DNA from: an uncultured Bacteroidia bacterium
GTDB taxonomy: Bacteria; Bacteroidota; Bacteroidia; Bacteroidales; UBA932
Direction of reading: 5' to 3'
Length of the DNA: 64,000 nucleotides
Assembly: GCA_902785785.1 (NCBI GenBank)
Contig: CADAAA010000002.1
Location: 1 to 64,000, forward strand
Positions 33,811-42,239 of the stretch are shown here, one piece after another. The position numbers were made by a program, and so were the translations under genes. Under the pieces are notes generated by a model that saw only the letters and a list, made by a program, of their open reading frames with translations, was not told the DNA's origin and did no database searches. Numbering within the stretch: position 1 is the first letter of the stretch; each line of letters opens with the position of its first letter.

Positions 33811-36354
33811 TCAGGAGCGGACGGAATCTAGAACTGCCTTGGAGGTGCCGGGGGTGCAGACGTAGGACTGCGGGTTGCGGAAGCCGAGGAGGAAGGCATC
33901 CACGTCCATCCGCTTCTTGCCGGCGAGCTGGAGCTCGCAGATGCGGATGGCGCCGTCGGCGGTGGCGACCGCCAGAAGGGATTTGCCGTCGGAAATGACC
34001 GTGCCGGGAGTAGGGAAAGACACCTTTGAAGTGACCGCATCTTTGGCTGGGACGGGGCCGGCCGCGCCGGGGGTGCTGGAGTCTGTACCCGCGAAGGCGG
34101 CCAGGTCGCTGGCCGTCATGCGCTCCGCCCGGTATATCTTTATCTGGACGGGCTTTGCGGCGTCTTCGGCGGAAGCCTGCTGGGAGGCAGGGACGATCTC
34201 AGTGAAAGCGGCAGGGTAGGGGCTCAGGCCGCGGATGAGGTTGTAGATGCTGTCGGTCGTGTCATTCCAGTCGATGTGGCAGAGCTCCCGGGTGAGTTTA
34301 GGAGCGGGTTTGAGGACCTCTGCGCCCTGGATGAAGGAACGCTGGACACGGAGTTCGGCGCTGCCCTGGATGATGGCTTCGACGGTCTCCTGCACGAGAC
34401 CTGCGCCCATCTCCATGAGCCGGTCGTGGACATCACCTGCGGTGTCGGTGTCCTTGATGCGGCATTCCTCACGGAAAATGATGCCTCCGGTGTCAATGTC
34501 ATGGTCGATCATGAACGTGGTGACTCCTGTCACCCTCTCCCCGTTGATGACTGCCCAGTTGATAGGGGCTGCGCCGCGGTACTGCGGCAGCAGGGCGGCG
34601 TGGAGGTTGAAGGTGCCGAGCTTGGGCATCGCCCATACCTCCTCGGGCAGCATCCTGAATGCCACGACGACGAACAAGTCCGCTTTCCAGGCACGCAACG
34701 CTTCCAGGAATTCCGGATCCTTCAACTTCACCGGCTGCAGGACGGGGATGCCGTTCTCGACGGCGAACTTCTTGACCGCACTTTCGTTGACCTTCAGGCC
34801 GCGTCCTGAAGGCTTGTCGGCCACGGTGACTACGCCGGCTATCTCATAGCCCTTTGCAATCAACGCCTTGAGCGGAGCTACAGCGAACTCGGGCGTACCC
34901 ATGTAGACTATGCGCGTCTTCCTGAAAAGACCGACGACGCGCGTCTTGAGCTTGCGCCAGGAGGTCTTGAACTGGTCGGTATTGAAGGAAGTATCCTGCG
35001 TGGCCTTCCATACCAGGAAGGCCCCTATGGGTACCAGCACATACAGAGGTATCAGGGCGCCGGAGGCAGGGGAGATGGCTCCGTCCTTGGCGAGTTTCGA
35101 CCCCGTCAGGTCCACTACCCAGTAAAGGACGAAGAACAGGACGGATATGATGGCGGCAGCCCCCAGTCCGCCCTTGCGGACGAAGGAGCCTATAGGCGCT
35201 CCTATGAAGAACAGTATCAGGCAGGCAAGCGCCTGCACGAAGCGCCGCAGGACCTCGAGGTCCGCCCTGCGGATGTAGAACTGGTATTCGTACACATCGC
35301 GGTTCATGCTCCTTAGCTCGTTCTCGGCCGATTTCGCTCTCTCGGCGGCCATGGCGTAGGCGTTGGCTTTCTGGCCGATGTCCTCCCATGTCATGAAATT
35401 CTCATCCTCGAAATTGCTGAGGTTCTTGCGCCGCACCGATGTGTCAAGCTGTGTCCTTTTCTCGAATCCGATGATGGAGTTGAACGTCTTCTTCTGGAGA
35501 TCGTAGGCGATGTCGTACTTATTGTGGAGGGTGTCCTGGTAGTTGGTCAGGTCCTCAAGGTTCATCGACTTGATCTGGTCGCTGAAGCGGGTGCTGTCGG
35601 ACTTCTCGAACGAGTAGTTCTCAAGGGGTATGATGAGCTCCTGGCGTCTGAAGAACAGCTTCTGGAGCTCCAGGGTGGTGTCCCTGAACTGCCTGGTGTT
35701 GGTCTCCTGGTAAGTGGTGCCGTTGAAAAGGGAGAAAGCCAGGTACTCCTTGGTGGAAGACATCTTCATCAGGGCGGAATCGGCGAGCGTGACGCTGGTG
35801 TTGCCCTTGTTGCCGGTATGGTCATAGACCATCACCCCGTACATCATTCCGCTGTCGTCGTTCCTGTCGTCTATCCTGAGTACATAGCCCTCTATGCCGT
35901 CATAGAAGATGCCGGCAGGGATCTTGATCTCGTCCTTGGTCTTGTTGATGTCATCGCGCAACGTATATATCTTGTCGTATGCGATAGGCACTAGGTCGTT
36001 GGCCGAATAGAAGGCGAGGACGCTGATGATGGCGGAAGAGATGAAGAGCGGGGACATGATGCGCACCAGCGACACGCCGGCGCTCTTGACGGCGATGAGC
36101 TCGTTGTTCTCACTCATCTGGCCGATGGTCCACATTGAAGCGAGGAGCGTGGCCAGAGGCATGGCGAGGGGCAGGATGGTACAGCCACCCCACATCAGGA
36201 ACTCCAGTATGACGCTGAAGGACAGTCCCTTGCCTACAAGTTCATCGATGTACACCCAAAGGAATTGCATCACCAGGATGAACATGACGACCAGAAGGAT
36301 CGCTGCGAACGGTCCTATGAAGGATTTGAGTATGAACCTGTCCAGTCGTTTCAT
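33811..36354 (-). CDS. LptG-type permease fused to methionyl-tRNA formyltransferase
   Basis: One 847-residue frame holds two proteins. Residues about 1-470 are a YjgP/YjgQ (LptF/LptG) permease: N-terminal helices from LKSFIGPFAAILLVVMF, a periplasmic beta domain, and three C-terminal helices ending PLYVLVPIGAFLVW. These proteins pull lipopolysaccharide out of the inner membrane. From about residue 480, TRIVYMGTPEFAVAPLKALI begins a complete Fmt. NLHAALLPQYRGAAP gives its catalytic Asn and His, and the Asp of MIDHDIDTGG completes the site. Fmt formylates initiator Met-tRNA. No stop or start separates the halves. The C-terminal Fmt domain has an extra Ala/Gly/Pro-rich loop. It follows alaS by 27 bases. 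Confidence 0.9.
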   Translation of the reverse strand: MKRLDRFILKSFIGPFAAILLVVMFILVMQFLWVYIDELVGKGLSFSVILEFLMWGGCTILPLAMPLATLLASMWTIGQMSENNELIAVKSAGVSLVRIMSPLFISSAIISVLAFYSANDLVPIAYDKIYTLRDDINKTKDEIKIPAGIFYDGIEGYVLRIDDRNDDSGMMYGVMVYDHTGNKGNTSVTLADSALMKMSSTKEYLAFSLFNGTTYQETNTRQFRDTTLELQKLFFRRQELIIPLENYSFEKSDSTRFSDQIKSMNLEDLTNYQDTLHNKYDIAYDLQKKTFNSIIGFEKRTQLDTSVRRKNLSNFEDENFMTWEDIGQKANAYAMAAERAKSAENELRSMNRDVYEYQFYIRRADLEVLRRFVQALACLILFFIGAPIGSFVRKGGLGAAAIISVLFFVLYWVVDLTGSKLAKDGAISPASGALIPLYVLVPIGAFLVWKATQDTSFNTDQFKTSWRKLKTRVVGLFRKTRIVYMGTPEFAVAPLKALIAKGYEIAGVVTVADKPSGRGLKVNESAVKKFAVENGIPVLQPVKLKDPEFLEALRAWKADLFVVVAFRMLPEEVWAMPKLGTFNLHAALLPQYRGAAPINWAVINGERVTGVTTFMIDHDIDTGGIIFREECRIKDTDTAGDVHDRLMEMGAGLVQETVEAIIQGSAELRVQRSFIQGAEVLKPAPKLTRELCHIDWNDTTDSIYNLIRGLSPYPAAFTEIVPASQQASAEDAAKPVQIKIYRAERMTASDLAAFAGTDSSTPGAAGPVPAKDAVTSKVSFPTPGTVISDGKSLLAVATADGAIRICELQLAGKKRMDVDAFLLGFRNPQSYVCTPGTSKAVLDSVRS

Positions 36355-36381
36355 GTAGGGGATGCCTTTCCTCAGGGAAAA

Positions 36382-38997
36382 CTATTTGGTCGCGATGGCC
36401 TTCAGGGCTTCGAGCGCGTCGGACAGTCCTGCAACATTCTTGCCGCCTGCGGTGGCAAGGACGGGCTGTCCGCCGCCTCCGCCCTGGATGAACTTCGCCG
36501 CATCACGGATCTCCTTGCCGGCGTTGTGACCGGAGGCAACGAGGTCGTCGGAATAGGCGAGGAGAAGCTGAGGCTTGCCCTCGTACTCATAGGCGGCGAT
36601 GATGGCCGTACCCTTCATCTCCTTCTGGAGTGCGAGGGCAGCGTTCCTCATCATGACAGGATCGATGACAGCCTGGCTTACAAGCAGTTTGACACCGTTG
36701 ACTTCTTCGGCCATCTCGGAAAGCTTCTTGGCGAAATCGGCAGCCTTCTGGCGCGAGAACTCTTCCGCCTGCTTCTTGAAGGTGGCGTTGTCCTCGATGA
36801 GCTTGGAGATGGCTCCGGCGAGGTCGGGGACATTGTTGAAGAACGACCTGGCGGTCCTGAGCATCGCCTGGATGCCGCCGACGTAGGCTTCGGCCTCCTC
36901 GCCGGTAACGGCCTCGATGCGGCGGATGCCTGCGGCGATGGCTGATTCGCTGACGATCTTGAAGAATCCGATGTTGCCCGTCGCGGAGGTGTGGCATCCG
37001 CCGCAAAGCTCGACGCTGGGGCCGAACTTCACCACCCTGACGCGGTCACCGTACTTCTCCCCGAACAGAGCCATGGCGCCCATGCCGCGGGCTTCGTCCA
37101 TGGTCGCGGAGCGGTTCTCGTCGAGGGGGAAATTGCTGCGGATCAGTTCGTTGACACGATGCTCGACCTGGGCGATCTGCTCGTCCGAAAGCTTCTCGAA
37201 ATGGGAGAAGTCGAAGCGGAAGCCCTTGTCGGAGACATAGGATCCTTTCTGCTCCACATGGGTGCCGAGGATCTCGCGCAGGGCACGGTGCATCAGGTGC
37301 GTGCAGCTGTGGTTATTGGCGATGCGCTGCCTTCTGGCGGCATCGACAACAAGCTTGAAAGCTCCCGAGCAGTCCTGAGGCAGGCGCTCGGCGATATGGA
37401 TAGTGAGGTTGTTCTCCTTGACGGTGTTGAGTATGCGGATGCGCTCGCCGTCCTCTCCCTCGAGGAAGCCGGTGTCTCCGATCTCACCGCCCATCTCTCC
37501 GTAGAACGGAGTACGGTCGAATACGAGCTGGAGCATCTCCTTGTTCTTCTGGACGACGGTGCGCTGCTTGAGCAGGAGAGCTCCGTCCACCTCGGTGGTG
37601 TCGAAGCCGACGAACTCGACTTCCTCGCCGCCATGGTACTCCACCCAGTCGCCGAAAGTATTGGCGGTGGCGTTGCGGGCGCGCTCCTTCTGCTTGCGGA
37701 GCTCCTCCTGGAATCCGTCCATGTCCACCGTGAATCCGTTTTCGGCCGCGATGAGCTGGGTGAGGTCGATAGGGAATCCGTAGGTATCGTAGAGCGTGAA
37801 GGCATTGACGCCGTCAAGCACCCTGTCCTTGGAGGTGGCGATGTATTCGTTCAGGAGCTTGATGCCGCGGTCGAGGGTGCGCAGGAACGCCATCTCCTCC
37901 TCGCGGATGACATTCTCGATGAGCTTCTGCTGGGCCTTGATCTCGGGATAGGCTTCGCCCATGTCATCCACAAGCTGCGGGACCAGGCGGCAGAGGAAAG
38001 GCTCCGAGAGGTGGAGGAAGGTGTAGCCGTAGCGGACGGCCCGGCGCAGGATCCTGCGGATCACGTAGCCGGCCTTGACGTTGGACGGCAGCTGGCCGTC
38101 GGCGATGGAGAAGCTGATGGCGCGGATGTGGTCGGCGATGACGCGCATGGCCACGTCCGTGTCGTGGTTCTCGCCGTACTTGTGCCCGGAGAGCTCTCCG
38201 ATGCGGGCGAGCATGCCGCTGAACACGTCGGTGTCGTAGTTGGAATTCTTGCCCTGAAGGACGGCGCAGAGGCGCTCGAAGCCCATTCCGGTGTCGATGT
38301 TCTTGGCCGGAAGCGGCTCGAGGTGGCCGTCGGATAGGCGCTGGAACTCCATGAACACGAGGTTCCAGATCTCGATCACGTGGGGGTCGCTCATGTTGAC
38401 GAGGTCGCGTCCGGGGACTCCGGAAGCGCGCTCCTCGGCGGAGCGGATGTCGATATGTATCTCGCTGGAAGGGCCGCACGGACCGGTGTCGCCCATCTCC
38501 CAGAAATTGTCGTGCTTGTTGCCGAGGATGATATGGTCCTCGGGAAGATGCTTGAGCCAGGCCTGCTTCGCCTCTTCGTCCATGGCGGTGCCGTCCTCGG
38601 CGGAACCCTCGAACACGGTGGCGTAGAGCTCCTTGGGATCGATGCCGTAGACCTCGGTCAGCAGCTCCCAGGCCATGTCGATGGCCCCTTTCTTGAAATA
38701 GTCGCCGAAACTCCAGTTGCCGAGCATCTCGAACATCGTGTGGTGGTAGGTGTCGTGTCCCACCTCCTCGAGGTCGTTGTGCTTGCCGCTTACGCGGAGG
38801 CATTTCTGAGAATCCGCAGCACGGTTGTATGCGGGCTTGGTATTGCCCAGGAATATATCCTTGAACTGGTTCATGCCGGCATTGGTGAACATGAGGGTAG
38901 GATCGTTCTTCACTACCATCGGAGCCGAGGGGACTACGGTGTGTCCCTTGGAGGCGAAATAATCCAGGAATCTCTGCCTGATTTCTTTGGAAGTCAT
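36382..38997 (-). CDS. alaS: Alanyl-tRNA synthetase
   Basis: The 871-residue cytoplasmic enzyme charges tRNA-Ala. The N-terminus IRQRFLDYFASKGH and FTNAGMNQFKDIFLG are class II AlaRS signatures. The editing domain has the zinc-type residues in NNHSCTHLMHRAL and CGGCHTSATG. The C-Ala domain ends with IQGGGGGQPVLATAGGKN. It is full length. It is first in a minus-strand operon with the permease-formyltransferase fusion. A -7 element is at 39022-39029. Confidence 0.97.
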   Translation of the reverse strand: MTSKEIRQRFLDYFASKGHTVVPSAPMVVKNDPTLMFTNAGMNQFKDIFLGNTKPAYNRAADSQKCLRVSGKHNDLEEVGHDTYHHTMFEMLGNWSFGDYFKKGAIDMAWELLTEVYGIDPKELYATVFEGSAEDGTAMDEEAKQAWLKHLPEDHIILGNKHDNFWEMGDTGPCGPSSEIHIDIRSAEERASGVPGRDLVNMSDPHVIEIWNLVFMEFQRLSDGHLEPLPAKNIDTGMGFERLCAVLQGKNSNYDTDVFSGMLARIGELSGHKYGENHDTDVAMRVIADHIRAISFSIADGQLPSNVKAGYVIRRILRRAVRYGYTFLHLSEPFLCRLVPQLVDDMGEAYPEIKAQQKLIENVIREEEMAFLRTLDRGIKLLNEYIATSKDRVLDGVNAFTLYDTYGFPIDLTQLIAAENGFTVDMDGFQEELRKQKERARNATANTFGDWVEYHGGEEVEFVGFDTTEVDGALLLKQRTVVQKNKEMLQLVFDRTPFYGEMGGEIGDTGFLEGEDGERIRILNTVKENNLTIHIAERLPQDCSGAFKLVVDAARRQRIANNHSCTHLMHRALREILGTHVEQKGSYVSDKGFRFDFSHFEKLSDEQIAQVEHRVNELIRSNFPLDENRSATMDEARGMGAMALFGEKYGDRVRVVKFGPSVELCGGCHTSATGNIGFFKIVSESAIAAGIRRIEAVTGEEAEAYVGGIQAMLRTARSFFNNVPDLAGAISKLIEDNATFKKQAEEFSRQKAADFAKKLSEMAEEVNGVKLLVSQAVIDPVMMRNAALALQKEMKGTAIIAAYEYEGKPQLLLAYSDDLVASGHNAGKEIRDAAKFIQGGGGGQPVLATAGGKNVAGLSDALEALKAIATK

Positions 38998-39021
38998 ATT
39001 ACCTTATATTAACACAGACTG

Positions 39022-39060
39022 CAAAAATAGCACATTTTCGGCAAAAAAGGAGTATATTTG
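39022..39060. promoter_or_regulatory. Divergent -7 elements of alaS and the M23 operon
   Basis: Minus-strand TATTTTTG at 39022-39029 serves alaS, and plus-strand TATATTTG at 39053-39060 serves the M23 gene. Both match TAnnTTTG. The plus element ends only 7 bases before the ATG at 39068, so the M23 mRNA would be nearly leaderless. No -33 partner is clear for either. Confidence 0.45.
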
Positions 39061-39067
39061 CCTGAAT

Positions 39068-40078
39068 ATGTCCAAGTTCAAGAAATACAGCCTCAACCCC
39101 GAGACCCTGATGTACGAGTTGAGGGAAGTGTCCAAGAGGACCATTTTCGCCAAGGCCACGCTTGTGTTCCTCGGCAGCGTGGCCCTTGCCGTGCTGTATT
39201 TCTTCCTCTACACCAGTGTCTTGGGCCAGGAATCCCCGAAGATGGCCATCCTCAGGCGCAACAACGCCAGATGGGTGTCGCGCATGGAGGTCCTCAACCG
39301 CCGTCTCGACGGCTACGAGTCCACCCTGAAAGCCCTGGAGTCGAGGAACGACGACATCTACCGCTCGATCTTCGGCATGAGCGAGATCCCGGACGAGCTG
39401 CGCCATTCCGGCATCGGCGGCCTCAGCCGCTATGACTATCTGGCTGACGCCCAGCCCGGTAGCCCGCTCCGCAGCACTGCCGTAAGGCTGGACCACCTTA
39501 CCAAAGAGAGCTATGTACAGAGCAAGTCTTTCGACGAAGTCGCGACGCTTTCCAGGCGTGCGGGCGACATGGCTTCCTGCATTCCGGCCATCCCCCCGTT
39601 CAGCCCCGAAAAAGGCAAGTACACCCTCTCCAGCCCATTCGGCTATCGAAACGACCCTCTCTCGGGAGAGACAAGGTATCATGACGGCCAGGACTTCGCC
39701 ATGAAGCCAGGCACTCCTATCTATACTACCGGTGACGGAGTGGTCGAGTATGTGAAATTCAGTTTCACGGGCTACGGCAACGAAGTTCTGATCGACCACG
39801 GCTTCGGCTACAAGACACGTTATGCCCACATGAGTATCATCAGCGTGGCCGAGGGCATGAAGCTCAAGCGCGGTGACTGCATCGGTGAGAGCGGCAACTC
39901 CGGCAAATCTACTGGACCGCACCTCCATTACGAGGTGCTCTACCGCGACGAGCGCGTCAACCCCATGAATTACCTCGACATGGACATGTCGGTAAAGGAG
40001 TATTCGGAGATGGTCCGCAAGCGCGGCGATGAGACCAAGGAACTGCTCCAGCAGTCGTTCAGAACGAGGAGAAGATGA
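39068..40078 (+). CDS. M23 family cell-wall metallopeptidase
   Basis: The 336-residue product starts at 39068; an earlier in-frame ATG at 38987 lies inside alaS and adds residues unlike the family. One membrane helix near residues 38-58 follows a basic cytoplasmic start (MSKFKKYSLNPETLMYELRE). A short coiled region follows, then the LytM domain with SPFGYRNDPLSG, YHDGQDFA and GPHLHYEVL, the zinc ligands His, Asp and His. It acts on peptidoglycan cross-links in the periplasm, or regulates another enzyme. It overlaps the next M23 gene by four bases (ATGA). Confidence 0.9.
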   Translation: MSKFKKYSLNPETLMYELREVSKRTIFAKATLVFLGSVALAVLYFFLYTSVLGQESPKMAILRRNNARWVSRMEVLNRRLDGYESTLKALESRNDDIYRSIFGMSEIPDELRHSGIGGLSRYDYLADAQPGSPLRSTAVRLDHLTKESYVQSKSFDEVATLSRRAGDMASCIPAIPPFSPEKGKYTLSSPFGYRNDPLSGETRYHDGQDFAMKPGTPIYTTGDGVVEYVKFSFTGYGNEVLIDHGFGYKTRYAHMSIISVAEGMKLKRGDCIGESGNSGKSTGPHLHYEVLYRDERVNPMNYLDMDMSVKEYSEMVRKRGDETKELLQQSFRTRRR

Positions 40079-41025
40079 GCAGGGAACAGTACATAATCGA
40101 CAGGAACCTGCGTTTCAGGCGCTCCACCCGTACCATCTGGAACGTGGTGAAGAGTATCCTGAAGTACACGGTCGCCACAGTGTCCCTTGCTGTGGTCTAC
40201 TACATCGTGTTCGCCCTCGTCATCAATACTGATTCGGAGCGGAAGCTTATCCGCGAGAACCGTCTGTACGAAAAGACCTACAATGACATGCTCGAGCGCG
40301 AGCGCCTTCTCTCGGATGTCATCAACGGCCTGGAAGTGAAGGACAACCAGATATACGAGGAGATTTTCCATGCCGCGGCTCCGCGCATAGAATCGCTGCT
40401 TGCAGAGGATTACCTTTCGGCCGTGGATTCCATCCCGGATACCGAGATGGTGATGTACGTCGCCGGCAAGATAGGCGAAGCGGACGCGAGGGCTGCAAGG
40501 GTTGAGGCGGATTTCCGTAGGGTGCTTGCGGCGCTGGCGGAGGAGGGCAGCGTCCTTCCGCCGATGTCGCTTCCCCTGGATACGCTGTCATTCGCCCAGG
40601 TGGGCGCTTCCGTAGGCCAGAAGGTCAACCCCGTCTACAAGGTGGAGACGATGCATACGGGGGTGGACCTCATCGCTCCCCAGGGGGACCCGGTCCTGGC
40701 CGTGGCTGACGGCACCGTGACGGATGTCGTCACGTCGCGCAAGGGCCACGGCAACGTCGTTGAGATCACTCACGCGGGCGGATATGTCACCCGCTACGGC
40801 CATCTCGCCGACGTGAAGGTTTCCAAGGGCATGCGAGTTTCGCGTGGAAAGAAGATCGCCTCGGTGGGCATCTCCGGCAACACCTTCGCGCCGCACCTGC
40901 ATTTCGAGATGCTGAAGGACGGGGAGTATGTCGACCCCGCCGCGTACTTCTTCTCCGGAGTGACTCCGGACGGATACGCCGGCATCCAGCTCATGGCTTC
41001 CCGCACGGGACAGTCCCTTGATTGA
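40075..41025 (+). CDS. M23 family cell-wall metallopeptidase (second copy)
   Basis: The 316-residue product has the same plan as its upstream neighbour: a basic start (MSREQYIIDRNLRFRRSTRT), one membrane helix near residues 35-57, a helical linker, then a LytM domain. The zinc ligands are in MHTGVDLIAPQG and APHLHFEML. The starting codon overlaps the stop of the previous gene. The pair may form a hetero-complex that acts in division or envelope growth, which is inference from the tandem arrangement. Confidence 0.9.
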   Translation: MSREQYIIDRNLRFRRSTRTIWNVVKSILKYTVATVSLAVVYYIVFALVINTDSERKLIRENRLYEKTYNDMLERERLLSDVINGLEVKDNQIYEEIFHAAAPRIESLLAEDYLSAVDSIPDTEMVMYVAGKIGEADARAARVEADFRRVLAALAEEGSVLPPMSLPLDTLSFAQVGASVGQKVNPVYKVETMHTGVDLIAPQGDPVLAVADGTVTDVVTSRKGHGNVVEITHAGGYVTRYGHLADVKVSKGMRVSRGKKIASVGISGNTFAPHLHFEMLKDGEYVDPAAYFFSGVTPDGYAGIQLMASRTGQSLD

Positions 41026-41043
41026 CACTAAAACGAAAGCTAT

Positions 41044-41361
41044 ATGGAGAAATTGTATTACAGCATCGGCGAAGCCGCCCAGGTCATCGGGGAGAGCACT
41101 TCCCTCGTGAGATACTGGACCAACGAGTTCGACAGGCACTTCAATGTCAAGCGCTCCTCGCGCGGAGACAGGAAGTACACGGCCGAGGACATCGACACCC
41201 TCAAGCAGATCCATTACCTTGTCAACGTCAAGGGCATGACCCTCGAAGGCGTGGACAAGGCCCTCAAGGAGAACAAGGGCTCCGTGGACCGTAGCGTCAA
41301 GGTGCTCGAATCCCTTAAAATCATCCGCGACCAGCTGGTCGAGGTGAAAAAGGCTTTATAA
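41044..41361 (+). CDS. MerR family transcriptional regulator
   Basis: The 105-residue product consists of a winged helix DNA-binding domain (YYSIGEAAQVIGESTSLVRYW, then RSSRGDRKYTAEDIDTLKQI) followed by a short helix. There is no ligand-binding or cysteine-rich C-terminal domain, so the inducer is unknown. This short MerR type is common next to M23 genes in Bacteroidota. It is 18 bases downstream of the second peptidase and probably co-transcribed. Confidence 0.88.
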   Translation: MEKLYYSIGEAAQVIGESTSLVRYWTNEFDRHFNVKRSSRGDRKYTAEDIDTLKQIHYLVNVKGMTLEGVDKALKENKGSVDRSVKVLESLKIIRDQLVEVKKAL

Positions 41362-41376
41362 ACACGATTTTTTTCA

Positions 41377-41384
41377 TATCTTTG
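41377..41384 (+). promoter_or_regulatory. -7 element of the zinc-ribbon gene
   Basis: TATCTTTG matches TAnnTTTG and lies 33 bases before the ATG at 41418. TTTA at 41355-41358, 18 bases upstream, is a weak -33 candidate. Confidence 0.4.
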
Positions 41385-41417
41385 CAGTTCATAATCAAAG
41401 AAACAGTATCTATAGAT

Positions 41418-42227
41418 ATGGCCAAGAAAATCAAGAAGGTGGAGACACCCATAGACCAGAGGGAAACCTTCGTTTCCCTGCAGAAGAACTTCGCGGATTC
41501 GGATCTGAGCGTAGAGGAGAAACTCAAGGTCCTCTATGACCTTCAGAAAGCCGACGTCGCCATAGACAAGATCATCCAGCTCAGGGGCGAGCTCCCCGAC
41601 GAGGTCGAGGCTCTCGAGAACGAGGTTGCCGACCTCAAGGCCAAGGTGGCCCAGGAGACCGAGGTGATCGACAAGTTCAACAAGTCCATCGCCGCCAACA
41701 AGCAGAATATCGTAGACCTTGACGAGGAAATCGCCAAGTATCAGGCCCAGCTGGAGAACATCTCCAACAGCCGCGAGTTCGACTCCATCAACAAGGAGAT
41801 CGAGAACCAGGGCTACCTCCGCCAGATCTCGGAGAAGAACATCAACGACTCCAAGATGGCCATCGCCAACAAGAAGGCCGCCATCGAGGACCTGAAGCAT
41901 GTCATCGCTATGCGCATGGACGACCTCAAGGCCAAGAAGCAGGAGCTCGAGAGCATAGTCGAGTCCACCGCCGACGAGGAGAAGCAGCTGGTCGCCAAGC
42001 GCAACGAATGCGCCGCCAAGATCGACGCCAGGACCATGAGCGCCTACGACCGTATCCGCAACAGCGTCCATAACCACCTCGCCGTGGTGTCCGTGTACAA
42101 CGGCGACTCCTGTGGAGGCTGTTTCAACACCATCACTCCACAGAGGCTCCTCGAGATCGCTTCCAACCGGAAGCTCATCATCTGCGAGCACTGCGGACGC
42201 ATCATCGTCAACGCCGATTTCCAATAG
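41418..42227 (+). CDS. C4-type zinc-ribbon coiled-coil protein
   Basis: The 269-residue product starts at 41418 (MAKKIKKVETPIDQRE). Most of the length is a charged antiparallel coiled coil (about residues 30-200). The C-terminus has CGGCFNTITPQ and CEHCGR, two CxxC pairs forming a zinc ribbon. This family (zf-RING_7 type) binds nucleic acid or helps ribosome-linked processes in other bacteria, but the exact role is not established. It sits just ahead of dnaB. Confidence 0.88.
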   Translation: MAKKIKKVETPIDQRETFVSLQKNFADSDLSVEEKLKVLYDLQKADVAIDKIIQLRGELPDEVEALENEVADLKAKVAQETEVIDKFNKSIAANKQNIVDLDEEIAKYQAQLENISNSREFDSINKEIENQGYLRQISEKNINDSKMAIANKKAAIEDLKHVIAMRMDDLKAKKQELESIVESTADEEKQLVAKRNECAAKIDARTMSAYDRIRNSVHNHLAVVSVYNGDSCGGCFNTITPQRLLEIASNRKLIICEHCGRIIVNADFQ

Positions 42228-42239
42228 ACATAAGCGGCC

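Noticed and set aside
34890..34960. Frameshift or separate start at the permease/formyltransferase junction
   Set aside because: The frame is continuous and no in-frame start codon precedes the Fmt motif except the Met inside YMGTP. A single read-through frame is the simplest reading, though assembly should be checked.
36991..38337. A 448-codon open frame antisense to alaS
   Set aside because: The alanyl-tRNA synthetase on the other strand is beyond doubt. The antisense product has no motif.
38987..39067. Longer N-terminus for the first M23 peptidase
   Set aside because: The extra codons overlap alaS and the promoter region and give a segment unlike the family start.
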